A stretch of 64,000 nucleotides of DNA from positions 7,146,727 through 7,210,726 of the forward strand of contig OY987245.1 in assembly GCA_963920765.1 (NCBI GenBank). The letters are read 5' to 3'. This stretch comes from Ulota crispa (Eukaryota > Streptophyta > Bryopsida > Orthotrichales > Orthotrichaceae). This document shows positions 10,183 through 21,620 of the stretch, in pieces. The notes below the pieces were generated by a model. The model saw only the letters and a list, made by a program, of their open reading frames with translations, had not been told where the DNA came from and searched no databases. Within the stretch, counting starts at the first letter, position 1. Every line of letters starts with the position of its first letter. The position numbers were made by a program, and so were the translations under genes.

Positions 10183-12271
10183 CCACCTTACACCCTAACA
10201 ATTATCTTAAACCAGATTCAAAGGTATCAAATTCTGTTTGAGCCACTAAGATTTTCCCTCGCAAATTCCTCCTCTCAAGTGAGGCCATGTGGACACGGTT
10301 TTAGGAGTACTCTGTACTTTTGAAAGTTCACTAAAACCTTCAAAAATCCAATAGTCTCACTTTGTAAGCAAATTCCCAAATTAACAGATAACGTGTTGAT
10401 CCCATTTTTTGAAGTTTGAGAAATTCTTCTCTTGAAGAAATCTTCACACATTAGCTTTAACTCACACTTGTCTTGTTTTTAGCTTGGTTGGTTTTTGTGT
10501 ACTGTCATTTTTTTGTATTTAACAATATTTTTTCTTATTTTTAGAAGTTGCTCCTCTTGCTTTCACAATATCTCCTCATACTTAAACCATTCTCCATTCT
10601 CCCTTCTTCACCACCCACAAAATAGGAATTACACCTTCTTCCATGAAGAAGTGCTCTCATTGGCTCATATTTTCACGCCACTACTTCTCATTCTTTTGGG
10701 AAACTTCATTATTGGAGAAAATGTGACTATCCCTACTTTTTTAAAATCTCTACTTTTTTAATAATAGTGAAATTGCATTACAAAAATATGTGTTGTTTTA
10801 CTTGCACGGAACTCATGTAGAGAGATTGATAGTCCAAATTTATATGATAATACGGTTTTAATGAGGAAACAATGTCAACCCAAGCTAGTAATGTGACTCA
10901 ACTAATTCCGCTTAGATTTTTTAGCGGAATCTTCTTTCTTGGAATTCTTTTCTCTAATTAAGAGTTGAAGTAGTAGAGAATTAGACTGAGATTTTCTTAA
11001 TGTTGACTTTATGTTAATCTAATAGCCAACAATATAATACGAAAGATGGCTGGTGTCACATTAAAATTCCACAACATGATTTATTCTGCAAAATTATAAA
11101 GTTATATAAATTTATCTTGGTCAATAGGCCACGACATGAATCTAATGTTTCTAAATTCACATGAGATACATTATCAAGTTTGTAAAGAGGTCTTTTGTGA
11201 CGAACAATCTTTAATCTTTGTGTAATTTTGTAGACTGAGTCTGAAAAACAAAATTAGGAAGTGGTTGAAAGTTTCGAACCATATTACCCAATGAATCCAA
11301 TGCATGTTTGTCCAAACAATACTCTTTATAAGGGTATCCGTGGAACCTGAAAAGAATAAATTACAAATCAAGAAAGGTGAGATTGTTGTGATTGGGATGT
11401 AACTTCACAAGTAAGCTTAAATTCCTCAACAATAATGGTGAAGCTTTTATTCTTTTAAAACCATGTTTTATGGGCCACCTTCTATATTGCTTTGGAATTG
11501 GAGAACAACAAAAACAACAAAAGAGTTATAAAAGCCATGATTGGAAGTGTTCTGAAAAACAACAAAATTGGAAATTGGAAATAGTCTTCCAATAAGTTTC
11601 TTGCTAGAAGCACGTACCAAGATCTGTAAGCATACAAGTTTTCTGCCACTTATGGTGCAACATGGAAATTTTTGTCTAGTTGTTGATTCCCCCATTTGGT
11701 TAAAAGGCTTATTTAGTTTTGTTTTGCGTCCTTGTTGATGTAGGAATTTGTGGAGATTATAGCAGAAATGTTGGCATGCTTCAATGTGGTTGACCTTGGC
11801 GACTTATTCAAGACTTATTCAACTTGCTGGAGTGGTTTGACCCTTAAGAGATGCACAAGCAATTCAACAGACTACAAGGTCATATGGGTCGGTTTTACGG
11901 GAAGATAATTGATGAGTGTCTTGAAGAGTGCCGGAGGAAGCCCATCGAGGACGATGAGCAAAAGATGCTCCTTGATCTTTTATTGGAGCAACAACAAAAT
12001 CTGGAGACCAGAGTTACCAAAGGTAATGTTCAAGGCATCATTTGGGTATAAAATCCACAAAGCCTATAGCCCAAGCCAAACAAGTATGCCTCTCTTTAGT
12101 CACTTCTTTGTAATTAATATATATTGGTTGTGAAATTGATGTCAAGAAACACTTTGTTTTTGTAAACCACCACCGCAATAATGTTTCCAATTCATATCTT
12201 AGGGAGGATTCTTTTGTAGAATTTGGGTTTTGAAGAGCTTGCGTAGTCCAAGGTAGTTTATGTCAAGTCAA

Positions 12272-12377
12272 GTAATGTTTGATGAAGAGAGCACCTTGTG
12301 GAAATGGGCTACCTCGGACTATTTTGCTGTGTGCATCAGCCCATTTTTCCTGCAATGTTCTCTTCATCAAACATTAC
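12272..12377. repeat. Hairpin in P450 intron 3 (copy 1)
   Basis: Inverted repeat GTAATGTTTGATGAAGAGA / TCTCTTCATCAAACATTAC. A diverged version occupies the same intron position in copy 2 (about 40786-40900), so it predates the duplication. Probably an old MITE. Confidence 0.6.
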
Positions 12378-12383
12378 CATGTA

Positions 12384-12708
12384 AGGTAAGAGGCTCAAAC
12401 TTTGTAAGGGCACTAATTCCGCTCACCTCCCCAAATGAACTCCATAGGTACATGCCTTAATCATAGCCTTTCAGAAATGTACAGTAGGCGTACATTTGAG
12501 GAAGCAATCCATTTTAGAGCCCTATGACCTTTCCACTTCAAAATTTCATAAGTAATTCTACATTGCTCTGAAAAATACAAAATAACTTGAGTTAGATGCC
12601 AATTCCTCTTGTCTTTCAAGGAAAATTTACTGAAAAATATATCAAGAAGTTCCACCTCCCAAAATTCAATTTCAGCTCTTAGATGGTCGGTTTACAAGCC
12701 TCTTACCT
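12384..12708. mobile_element. AGGTAG-family MITE, TA empty site known
   Basis: Ends AGGTAAGAGGCTC and GCCTCTTACCT, flanked by TA (12382-12383 and 12709-12710). P450 copy 2 has 'catgTAcgtattgg' near 40900 with no insertion, which shows a TA target duplication. A relative (37388-37716) sits elsewhere in copy 2. Confidence 0.85.
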
Positions 12709-14218
12709 TACTTATTGGTAGAGAAAACTGAGGAGAATATGCAAATCAAAGTTGAGATGTGACGGAACTCTAGAGTTCTAAATCCCAAAATATTGGTTTG
12801 CTTTGAAAGAAATTGTGCCCTGAAAGGCGCCGGATGGTTGAGTTTCTGTCGTGATGTTGTGATGGGTTGATTTTTGTCTTGGATTAGGATTTGTTAATGG
12901 TGGGAACGGCACAACAACAGATACAACAGAGTGGGCAATATCAGAGGTGCTTCACAACCCAATGGTGGCAAACAATGTGAGATCCGAGCTTGATCGAGTC
13001 CTGGGCTATGACCGTGCAATGCAAGAATCTGACATTCCCAACCTCAAGTATTTGCAAGCAATCATCAAAGAGACATTGCGCAAGCACCTGCTAGTGCCAT
13101 TACTCATTCCTCACCAAAACCAGACTGCCACCACAACCTTTGGCTATGACATCCTTGCGCACATGCAATTACTAATGAATGTGTGGGCCATTGGACAAAG
13201 CTAGGAGAGGCCATTAGAGTTTATCTCGGAGAGGTTCTTGGAGGGAGTTGTGACTGCCACCACGACATTCCAAGGCCAGTATTACAAATTTCTTCCATTT
13301 GGGTCTGGGCAACGCATGTGTCTGGGCATGGGACTAGGTATGGTGGCGGTGCATTTGCAGGTGGCAAGCTTGTTGCATGCTTTTGAGTGGGTGGCGGAGG
13401 GGTTGAATGTGACAGAGGCACGTCCTACCATGACACTGCCAAAGCGTAACCCCTTGGTTGCTGCCTTGACTCCTTGGTTGCCACTCCATTGCTACCAGGG
13501 CTAGCTCCTCTCATGTTTGAACCCTAAAACCCCTCCCGCCCTTGCATTACATGTTTGCACTCCTTAGTGCTAGATCAGCTTTTGTGGAAGAAAATCTCTT
13601 GGGGAGATGTTATGATATGTAGATTAGTGTGAAGTTCATAGAATGATCATGTATATAGTGGAAAAGATAGTGAAATAATTAAGAGAACTTGAAAGTGCTA
13701 CAAATGAATATTTGTATAGGGAAAGAGGAGGTGTCTTTGTGTACAATGAGACCCTCTAGAAGGTAAACACTACTCTCTTTGTCTCTCTAAAAACGTCCAA
13801 AAAGCTTCCTTGCAAAGGATTAATTGTCTTTTTTGTCCTTGTGCTATTGACACATGCATTCTAGAATCAATATACCATCTACCAAATGTATGCAAAGTCT
13901 CCAACTTTGATATTGCCATTTGGGTATTCAAATTCCATGCAAAAAGTACCTTATTTGTGCATGCTGCTAGATCCTCATTATTGATGATTTAAGGATTAGT
14001 AGCACAATGGTACCTCATATGGGCAAGGCCAAGCTTACTTGGAGAGGAATGCTCTCTAATTGCTTAACTTGCCCCCATGAGATTGATCATTGAACATTGT
14101 AAACACTTTCTCATCATTTGAAAGCAGCGAAAGAGAACTTCTTAGTGGTACAAGAAATGTGTTTGATTTGAACGTTTTTAGAGAGACAGAGGGAGTACTT
14201 TGTTTTGGAAAAGGTAGG

Positions 14219-14850
14219 TACAAGTTCAGCTCGGCTTGGACTGTTTGATTTCTGATCAGCGAGACTCTTGTTGTTTGGGCTTTCACCGCTAGAACAAATT
14301 TATACATCTCGTGACTCCACAGACGGAATCTCTGTGAACACTGCCTGTGTAGAGAGGTTCAGTCGGCTAGGTTTACTGTGTATACGTGTTTGTGGGTTAG
14401 GATGGAAAAGCTCTTAACCCCTAACGGCCGTAAGCACCCATAATTGAAACCAAAAAAGTCCGACCTACTTGCAATCAAAGTGCCCCTATGAATTGAAAAC
14501 TAATAATTTATAAGATTGAACCATACAAATTGTTCCTAGAAAGCATCTCCATTGTAATGGGCTTGATTGAAGGTGGTTTCAACAAAAGAGCAATGAGATT
14601 ACATCAAATAAGCTTGGGTTGATCAAGCTTTTGGAGAGACAGTATATTGCCTCTTGAGCGCTCATGGGTTAAGTCCCATTTGTCAAAAAATGTAAGAGTT
14701 TAGAAATTTACCATCAACTGATTGGATTTGGAAATTTTTGAATTCATGTTTGAATCTCAGAGATCCCGTATTAATCTTAAACTCCGTAGGAGGATACCAT
14801 TGAATGATGCCAAAGGGGCAAACTATTACTTTGCTTTTTGATTGTGTAGA
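14219..14850. repeat. Dispersed repeat, copy R2
   Basis: Relative of R1 (2917-3666). It keeps an unoccupied TTAA at 14777-14780 where R1 has an insertion, but carries its own insertion at 14418-14668. The right boundary abuts the MITE at 14854. Confidence 0.7.
14418..14668. mobile_element. piggyBac-like TTAA element in R2
   Basis: TTAA at 14414-14417 and 14669-14672, with ends CCCCTAACGGCC and GCGCTCATGGG. 251 bp and non-coding. The inverted repeat is short and imperfect. Confidence 0.5.
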
Positions 14851-14853
14851 GTA

Positions 14854-15166
14854 AGGTAGGACACCCATAAGCATCAGTTTAAGGGTTTTGAACATGATGA
14901 GTATTATTGAATAGCTAGCAAATAATAGGATCCTATTAGGAACAAAAAAATAATGAGTCTGCACTTTTGAATGTATTATTTGGATACTTTGAGAATAAGT
15001 TGTGAATTTTCAAAAAGCAAACTGCCCTTGCACCCATAACCAACACTAAGGTTTCATGTTCACACGTTGTACATCCTTGTAATTACATCTATTCATTTCC
15101 AAAGATTTTCCAAGATTTCAAAAGTGACGATTATGGGGACACTAACGCTTACGGGTGTTCCTACCT
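14854..15166. mobile_element. AGGTAG-family MITE
   Basis: Ends AGGTAGGACACCCATAAGC and GCTTACGGGTGTTCCTACCT. Left TA at 14852-14853; the right flank is TG, probably a mutated TA. Related to 43104-43499 and to the arms of the palindrome near 4.9-6.0 kb. Confidence 0.75.
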
Positions 15167-15207
15167 TGATTATGCTCTGCTTTTCCACCTTGGCCCACAT
15201 TGATGTA

Positions 15208-15419
15208 AGGTAGACACACCCAATATGGAGCATGATCCTAATGTGGTGCATATGTGCATGGCTAGTACATTCTAAAATCTAGGCAAATCATAGATAGCTT
15301 ATTTTTTGTGACATAGAAAATAAGCTATCTATGACTTGCATAGATTTTAGATCCAAATGTACTAGTTGTGCACATATGCATCACATTAGGATCATGCTCC
15401 AAACTGGGTGGGTCTACCT
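15208..15419. mobile_element. AGGTAG-family foldback MITE
   Basis: TA at 15206-15207 and 15420-15421. Arms of about 100 bp are nearly perfect inverted repeats (AGGTAGACACACCCAATATG...). The loop is only a few bases long. The core is shared with 8883-9101. Confidence 0.88.
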
Positions 15420-15452
15420 TATGTGCAATAAACTGAGTCAGCTTAAGCTTAA

Positions 15453-15810
15453 CCCCTAAATGTCGAGGAGGACAAAAAACGTCCTCCAACTATAAAAAAA
15501 GATTCTATGATTAAAAAAAAAGTTTTTTTTATCCAATTTTTTTTCAAAAGTGACCATAAACACATGGTCCATCATGGAAGACAAAAAATTACCTCTTGAG
15601 ATGCATTCATTTTTTTTATAACCCAAATTGTGATAAGATTCAGAAACATGGTGTTAGCTCCCAAGCTACCCATCTTGCAATTTTCATGAGGGCACCATGC
15701 ACTGTTGACTTTTCCAACTTTTTGAAGCAATACTACTAGTGCCCATGTGCAAAACATTGTAGAATGCTACAGACAAGGCAAGCCACGGTGATCCATCCGT
15801 CCTTTAAGGA
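15453..15810. mobile_element. Possible piggyBac-like TTAA element
   Basis: TTAA at 15449-15452 followed by CCCCTAAATGTCGAGG. A candidate right end (CGTCCTTTAAGGA) precedes TTAA at 15811-15814. The inverted repeat is weak, so the right boundary is uncertain. Confidence 0.4.
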
Positions 15811-15813
15811 TTA

Positions 15814-16416
15814 AGGTAGTTTGCTCAAATTCTGTCCATCCATTTGGAACAGACCATGTAGGGTCACAAAAACAATGCACAAAGGTTCTTAATTGGATTA
15901 CATTTTTTATGTTCAGAAATTGTACTTATGTATGTACCATTTTAGGAACTTAAGAGAGTGACATGAGCCATTGTTGTGTATACTTATTGATCATAATTGT
16001 GTTCATATTTGTCTTTCAATAAAATATTGATATATGTCGTATTAAAATAAATGAAAACTCATTCTCAATCATGATTTGAGTATTAGAATATGGAATGGGT
16101 GCTTGCACGCTTTAAAAGCCTTATTGGAGCATTCTTGGCTTTATAGTGGTCGCTTTTAGGACTTGTGTGCGCCATTTACAAGCAGCCTTTGCATCATGAA
16201 TGCTACCCACCTATGATCAAGAATAACTACCCTATACACTTTTGCTTTGATAAATTGTAATTACTTCATATTAACTCAAAAAAATTCAAAATAAATGACC
16301 ACACAACTGTCTCTTCTTTAACTTTCTACCAAAAATATTTTCATTTTACCAAGTTGCCCTGATTTTCCATAGAAGCACACTTTTGCTTAGATGGTCCATT
16401 CACGAGCAGACTACCT
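15814..16416. mobile_element. AGGTAG-family element, long form
   Basis: Ends AGGTAGTTTGCTC and GAGCAGACTACCT, with TA at 15812-15813 and 16417-16418. About 600 bp, non-coding. Its left TA lies inside the TTAA that ends the preceding element. Confidence 0.7.
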
Positions 16417-16649
16417 TAATACACTGCCGTGCCAAGTTAAGTCCACTGGTTTGCAGCAGGAATCCTGGCTTTTGAGAATCTCTTTTCTGTCCACCTGCCA
16501 CATGTTCCACCCAAACCTTGTGTAGTCCATGGGCCGTTTTGATATACTGCATAAACTATGATAAGAAAAGGGAGTTGATATTTGCACACTCAAGGTTTGA
16601 TATGTGCACAGCCAGGCCGTAAATTTTAGATATTTATCAATATAGTTAA

Positions 16650-17268
16650 CCCCTAAAGGACCAAGTCCTCTTTTTGAGGATAAATGAGATTTTGGGCATG
16701 TACCTATGGCTAAATTACTTTGCGTGATTTTTTGAAAGTTTTATGGATGATGGGGAATTTAAAGATTTTATGTGGGCATCTATTTTTTTCTTCATTATGG
16801 CATCTACTGAAGATTTGAAAAATGAATTTCTAGAAAACGGGCAAGACCAGGCAGCCCAAAAACTTCTTTAAACATTGCATTTAAGAAAATTAAAATATGA
16901 AATAGGTTCTTTAGATTTATATATACATAGGGAGCATTGAGCCATTCAATTTTCATTGATGCGATGAAAATTGAATGACTCAATGCTCCCTATGTATATA
17001 TAAATCTAAAGAACCTATTTCATATTTTAATTTTCTTAAATGCAATGTTTAAAGAAGTTTTTGGGCTGCTCGGTCTTGCCCGTTTTCTAGAAATTCATTT
17101 TTGATTTCTTCAATAAATGTCAAAATGAAGAAAAAATCAGATGCCCACCTAGATATTTGAATTCCACGCCTTCAATAAAAGTTTTGAAAAATCACAAAAA
17201 ATAGATTAGCCGTAGGCACATGTACAAAATCCATCTGTCCCTCGAGGGGACAATTGGTCCAGTAGGGG
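16650..17268. mobile_element. Giant foldback piggyBac-like element
   Basis: TTAA at 16646-16649 and 17269-17272, with ends CCCCTAAAGGACCAAG and TTGGTCCAGTAGGGG. The element is almost wholly palindromic: two arms of about 305 bp meet at 'attgatgcgatgaaaat'. Shared words include 'cccgttttctagaaattcat' and 'ataggttctttag'. Non-coding. Confidence 0.85.
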
Positions 17269-17656
17269 TTAATGAATGCCCAGTGGAAACTTTAAATTTT
17301 TTATGAATAAGGGTAAAAGTAGTAATTTACTCCCTAGTTAAGTTTTTCCATTAAACATTGTTCAATTGTAACTGCCTTTGTGGTCCTACACTAAATCAAG
17401 ATCTCTAAATCCAAATGTGAATCCAAATTATCCAAATTCAACTTATTGATGATAAATATCTAGAATTTACCCCCCGGGCGGTGCGCATACATCAAACCCA
17501 AAAAAGTAAAACTAAAATGCAAAGATTTGAGATGAGTCTCTTCTTGGCTTCCATTTTGTGGCAAAGTTGATAATTCCATCAATCTCATAAGTCCTCATGC
17601 CATTCATATTCTCATCTAGGGCTTGAAACGGTTTCTACACATTCATTTATAATTAA

Positions 17657-18422
17657 TCCATTAAGGACCGTGGTCGTTCTTGGGGTGGGCAAGGCCTTTT
17701 CTAAGCCTAAGGGGAAAATCATAATAACAATTGCATACAGGTAGATACCGGAAATCTAACCGTATGGATTGAATTATCTTGCATGATTTTGGGTTTAGAG
17801 GTGAAATTTAAGGTGTCTCTAGGACGTGAAGGAGGAGTATTTAGCACATATGTGTGTCTGGATGCATTTTTGTATTTATGGAGGGTAGTTTCTATATTTG
17901 TAGCCGTATTTCATTACGGTTTCTTCTTTTGCCTGATTACGGAGCCACGTCATCGTTTCTTTAGCATGTAGATGGAAACCCTAGGAGATGGGTTGCTCTC
18001 GGAAACGCTGGCCTAGAGGTTCCCACAAATACCTCCTTCCCACGCAAACTAAATACAAAGATAGGGACTCGCTGGCATTTCTCAATCGGGAACAAAACCG
18101 TTCCCAAGAAAGCTCCCAGATGTAGTAACGCCACGTTGTCAAAAGTAAAGGCCCTCTCAGTATGTATGTGATACTTTATCTTTACCGTTCACAGTCATCT
18201 TTATACAGCAATTCTTGTATTCTCAGCCACAACTATTTTGGTTTTTTCAATCCCCTAAACACATACCAGCTCGGATTGGGCTGATTTTTGTCCCAAAGGC
18301 TATTTTTTCAAATTCACCAGATTCGTCCCCTTTGAGTAAACCCCAAATTCTTAACCAAACTCTGCCTACATTGGAAAAAAGGGCCGGATTGACCACAAAG
18401 TGGTCGATTGGTCCTTAATGGG
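17657..18422. mobile_element. piggyBac-like TTAA element sharing a TTAA with its neighbour
   Basis: TTAA at 17653-17656 and 18423-18426. The ends are TCCATTAAGGACC and GGTCCTTAATGG (the outer C is T on the left). The next element starts with CCCC directly after the same TTAA. The interior has one short, unconvincing frame and no recognisable protein. Confidence 0.65.
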
Positions 18423-19683
18423 TTAACCCCTAAAGGACCATGGTCTTTATTTTGTCAAAAGACACTCAAAACTATCCCATCTATGGCAAAGAGTAAAAAG
18501 GTTTGAAAATCAGTCATTTTGCATATCTAGCCGTAGGATCTTGTACTAAATTACAATAAAAATGTGTCATACAAAACTCAAGAGCTTTGACCGCATAAAT
18601 TGGAAGATATTTGCATATAAAGTGTAAAAAGTAACTTTTTTTGCACCTTATTTGACCATATTATTTAACTTTGAACTATTTTAACATAAATTTTTTGCAC
18701 CATAGAGTTTAGAGTTCTAATTTTTGTGGTGGGAAGTTGAGTTGGGAATCTTGGGAAAAAAATTCAAACAAAAAAATTTAATTTTCATCCTTTAAAAAAT
18801 AAATTAGGTAGAAGAAAGTATGAGATTGAAGAAAAACTTATATTGTTGATAACCGTGCAATGGAATTGAAACGCAGTAGTTCCAATGGTAATATTGTTCT
18901 AGAAAGCAAACTTCACCCTCTCCAACAAATTTTTTTGGAAAGATGTTAAAATTGCATTCTAAAATGAAGTTTATAAGTTATTTTTTCAAAAAGATTCTTA
19001 AATTGCCCAAAAACAAGATTATCTAAAACTTTCTCATTACTAGTCCAAATGGAATGAATCAAATCATCAGATGTAGACAAATGTATAATCTATGAGAAAA
19101 AAAATTCAAGTTGTTATGAGACTTTTTTTTGCTGCCCAGAGTTTCCAAATTTGTACTTAAGTGGGCATAACTTTTGCTCCCTTGTTGTGTAAATAAAGAT
19201 TGCTAAATACAACACATTGTGTACTATCACTATCAACAGATAAAAACAAATATGTAATCCAAAAACATATATACAAATATGCTCTCAATTGCCCCCTTTA
19301 GCTTGCTAATAGAGACCCGCGGGTCAGCTAGGACTATACTAAAAGTATAGCTAGATCCAAATGTTAAGATGAATGAAAGTCCTCAAGATCTATCTACACT
19401 AAAGGTGATGTTGTTGGCGGTCGACAATGTCAAGTGAACATGATGAAAGAAAGTATGAAAGATTGTAGGTTGAGTGCAATGATGAGCCCCATCGTTAATT
19501 GCCTTTGGCAAGTTTTTAGTATCAATTTTTTATTCAAGCTCCCATTAGTCTAACCTTATACTCTGCAAATCTGGCGCTTAGTCAACAAAGGTGGCAATGC
19601 TATCATCTCAAACATAAGAGGCTTGACCTCAAGAGATTATCAACGCTTGTCCGGAGACGTAGCATGGCCTAAAGATCTCCTAC

Positions 19684-19816
19684 AACAAAAATAAATCCAA
19701 CCTCTTGGAGGCAGAGTCAATAAGGGCGGAACTAAGCATGCTATATGCCAACCACGTTGGCGTTGGTCACATAATAGCATAGTAGCCGCGCCTTTCTTCT
19801 CTCCACAAACAAAACA
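19684..19816 (-). pseudogene. PHD-finger-like C-terminal domain of the retroelement
   Basis: Read on the minus strand (frame start 19954): CFVC, then MLLCDQRQRGWHIACL, then PPLLTLPPRGW and FCC. This matches the PHD pattern C-x2-C ... LCD-x-C-x2-GWH-x2-C ... W-x-C-x2-C. Arg replaces the fourth ligand and the last Cys pair is disturbed, as expected from decay. It follows the integrase, the place where many plant gypsy elements carry a chromodomain. A histone-tail reader role in target choice is inference. Confidence 0.7.
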
Positions 19817-20099
19817 AGGTAATCCTTTTGGCACCACTGCCGACACCAAGTGCAAGGTACTATCAATGGGCAAGTGACAAAGGACACAATTTTTAGAATG
19901 CTTCCTGCATTCTCGCCCATCTTTGTCTTTCAACAAGAGAATGTCACTAGGCAAGACGTTTTCACGCGAAGAATGGTACGTCCTGCTCTGACATCCAATG
20001 TAGTAGGCGCCTCACACTGTAAATACACATAATCTCTTTGAGAGAACCTTTGCAGTTGAGGTAGATAAGCGCCACTACAAATGCGCGCATAACACAAAG

Positions 20100-20960
20100 A
20101 ATCTCAATGTTGAGCTATAAGCAAGTTCTCCAAAGCCATAGGCATGGCCCTCTTGAAGAATTCAGCCCAATCATATAGGCATTGAGTCCAAACATCTGGA
20201 CTATCCACGTCCACAACTGAAGTCAGCTTCTCCTGCATAGAGCTAGGCAAAATAGGCTCCCTTCCATATAGCAACTGGTAAAAGCTGTAAGAGGCTAAAG
20301 AAGCTTGCTTAAATAAACAATAACCCATGGCAATCCATGGCAACATCAAATTCCAATTTCGATGGTTCCTACAAAGCAATCCATACTTGCATAAACCACG
20401 TTTGACTCTTTAAACAATCCGTTCAGCCAAACCATCAACCTCTCGGTGATTTCTAGAGGTGGTGCGGTAATCAATCAAAGCCTTGGTGAATAGAGTCTCA
20501 AAAGTCCCTAGAAACTTTTGGCCTTGATCTATCAAGACTTCAGCCGATATTAAAAAGCATGCCAATACTTGGTCAAGAAATGCATTATCTGCCAACTCTG
20601 AAGAGTTTTGAGGTATAGCAACAAACTCAATCCACTTGCTAAAATGCTCTACCATCACCAACACGTATGCGGCTCCATGTAGTGTGACTACAAGCGGCCC
20701 AGCAAAGTTCAAAGACCAATGATAATTTAAATCCATGATTGGTAAAGGCCTCAACTGTGGTGATAAGGTGTTAAAACTTGATCTCACTCGATTACACACC
20801 TCACATTGAGAAATATAGGTGGAAACTTCTTGGTACATGCCACTCCACCAATATTGATTGCGCAATATAAAATGCATTTTGCGCACTCTAAAATGATAAA
20901 GCTCCTCATGCACTTAGCGTATCAAAAAAGCTCTCTGATCCAATCAAGGAACTATGCGCT
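20100..20960 (-). pseudogene. Retroelement integrase
   Basis: Zinc-binding part: HEELYHF, then YWWSGM and CEVC (HHCC type). Catalytic core: NFAGP, where the first aspartate of DFAGP is Asn; the second aspartate in LIDQGQKFLG; and the glutamate in GLAERIV. A C-terminal piece (LYGREPILP) follows after stops. The missing catalytic Asp and the stops make it non-functional. Confidence 0.85.
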
Positions 20961-21239
20961 TAGCTCTATCTGGCCAAATTCAAATCAACAAGCCGTTATC
21001 CCAATGGAACCTTGCTTTTTGATAGTAAACTTTATCTCGTTCCATGGTAGAATATCCAAAAGAAAGGATCTATGCTGAAGCTTGTGCAAGTCCACTGAAT
21101 CTTTCCACACATCTCTAATATTATGAGACTTATCAGACTCATCATCCAAATCTAAATCAATCGCCTCAGCAGCAGAGCTTGACATAAAAGTCAAATAAGC
21201 AACTGCGTACCGGTCTGGAATTGCTTCCCTATCATAATC

Positions 21240-21620
21240 TCCATACCATCTAGCACCAGTTAAATCCTCATCAGAGGGACTTGGATTACAAGAAAGCCCG
21301 TTCGCATTCAAATTAGTGATACCAACTCGGTGAACAACCTCAAAGTCATACTCTTGAAGCAATAGAGTCCACTTAACAAGCTTGCCAGTGAGTTTATCTG
21401 ACTCCATATGTCACTTCAAAGGTTGATGATCTGTTACCAATGTAATCTGCTGCCCATACAGATAAGGCCGAAAATGTAAAATGGCTCATATAGCAGCTAG
21501 AGCTTCCCCCTTATAAGACGAATAATTGGACTCTGCCAAGTTGTTACTCTTTGAAGCAAATGCAATAATATACTCTTGTCCTGCATCATCTATCTGAATA
21601 AAAACTACACCTAATCTCAC
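21240..21620 (-). pseudogene. Retroelement RNase H domain
   Basis: Minus-strand reading gives FASKSNNLAESNYSSYKGEA (cf. the gypsy pattern 'YASR.L..AE.NYS..E.E'), then VVHRVG and LNANGLSCNPS (cf. 'N.NADALSR.P'). It directly follows the reverse transcriptase. Broken by stops and frameshifts. Confidence 0.8.

Larger units (their letters stand above)
9221..10397. mobile_element. AACA-family transposon, GATC target duplication, outermost of a nest
   Basis: Ends AACACATTATTTGTTAA (left) and AACACGTTATCTGTTAA (right, opposite strand), flanked by GATC at 9217-9220 and 10398-10401. P450 copy 2 has the uninserted sequence 'tttttgaagatcccaatttt' near 37793 with one GATC, so both the boundaries and the 4-bp duplication are directly supported. 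It contains two further elements (9272-10182 and 9364-9537). Without them it is about 265 bp, the family norm. Confidence 0.85.
6779..13504 (+). pseudogene. Cytochrome P450 (CYP71 clan), copy 1, pseudogene
   Basis: An A-type, ER-anchored haem monooxygenase relic. By alignment with copy 2 its exons are 6779-7181, 8222-8489, 11744-12045 and 12888-13504. Recognisable parts are the membrane anchor, a proline-rich hinge (SPGPR), the K-helix ETLR and the haem loop FGSGQRMCLG. Lesions: no ATG at the aligned start (GTG); a 1-bp deletion at the end of exon 2 giving an early TGA; an 11-bp tandem duplication in exon 3 ('gacttattcaa' twice); a 1-bp deletion in the I-helix region at the start of exon 4; and TGG to TAG at 13202-13204. 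The splice sites GGAG/GTACGTG, ACAG, TGTAG, TTTGG/GTATAA and TTAG are retained. Substrate is unknown. This is certainly a P450 and almost certainly dead. Confidence 0.9.

Noticed and set aside
15208-15419. miRNA precursor or CRISPR-like palindrome
   Set aside because: The long perfect hairpin has terminal TA duplications and family relatives, so it is a MITE; the window is eukaryotic and has no spaced repeats.
20806-21078. Plus-strand frames within the retroelement
   Set aside because: Shadows of the minus-strand integrase and RNase H; the recognisable motifs are all on the minus strand.
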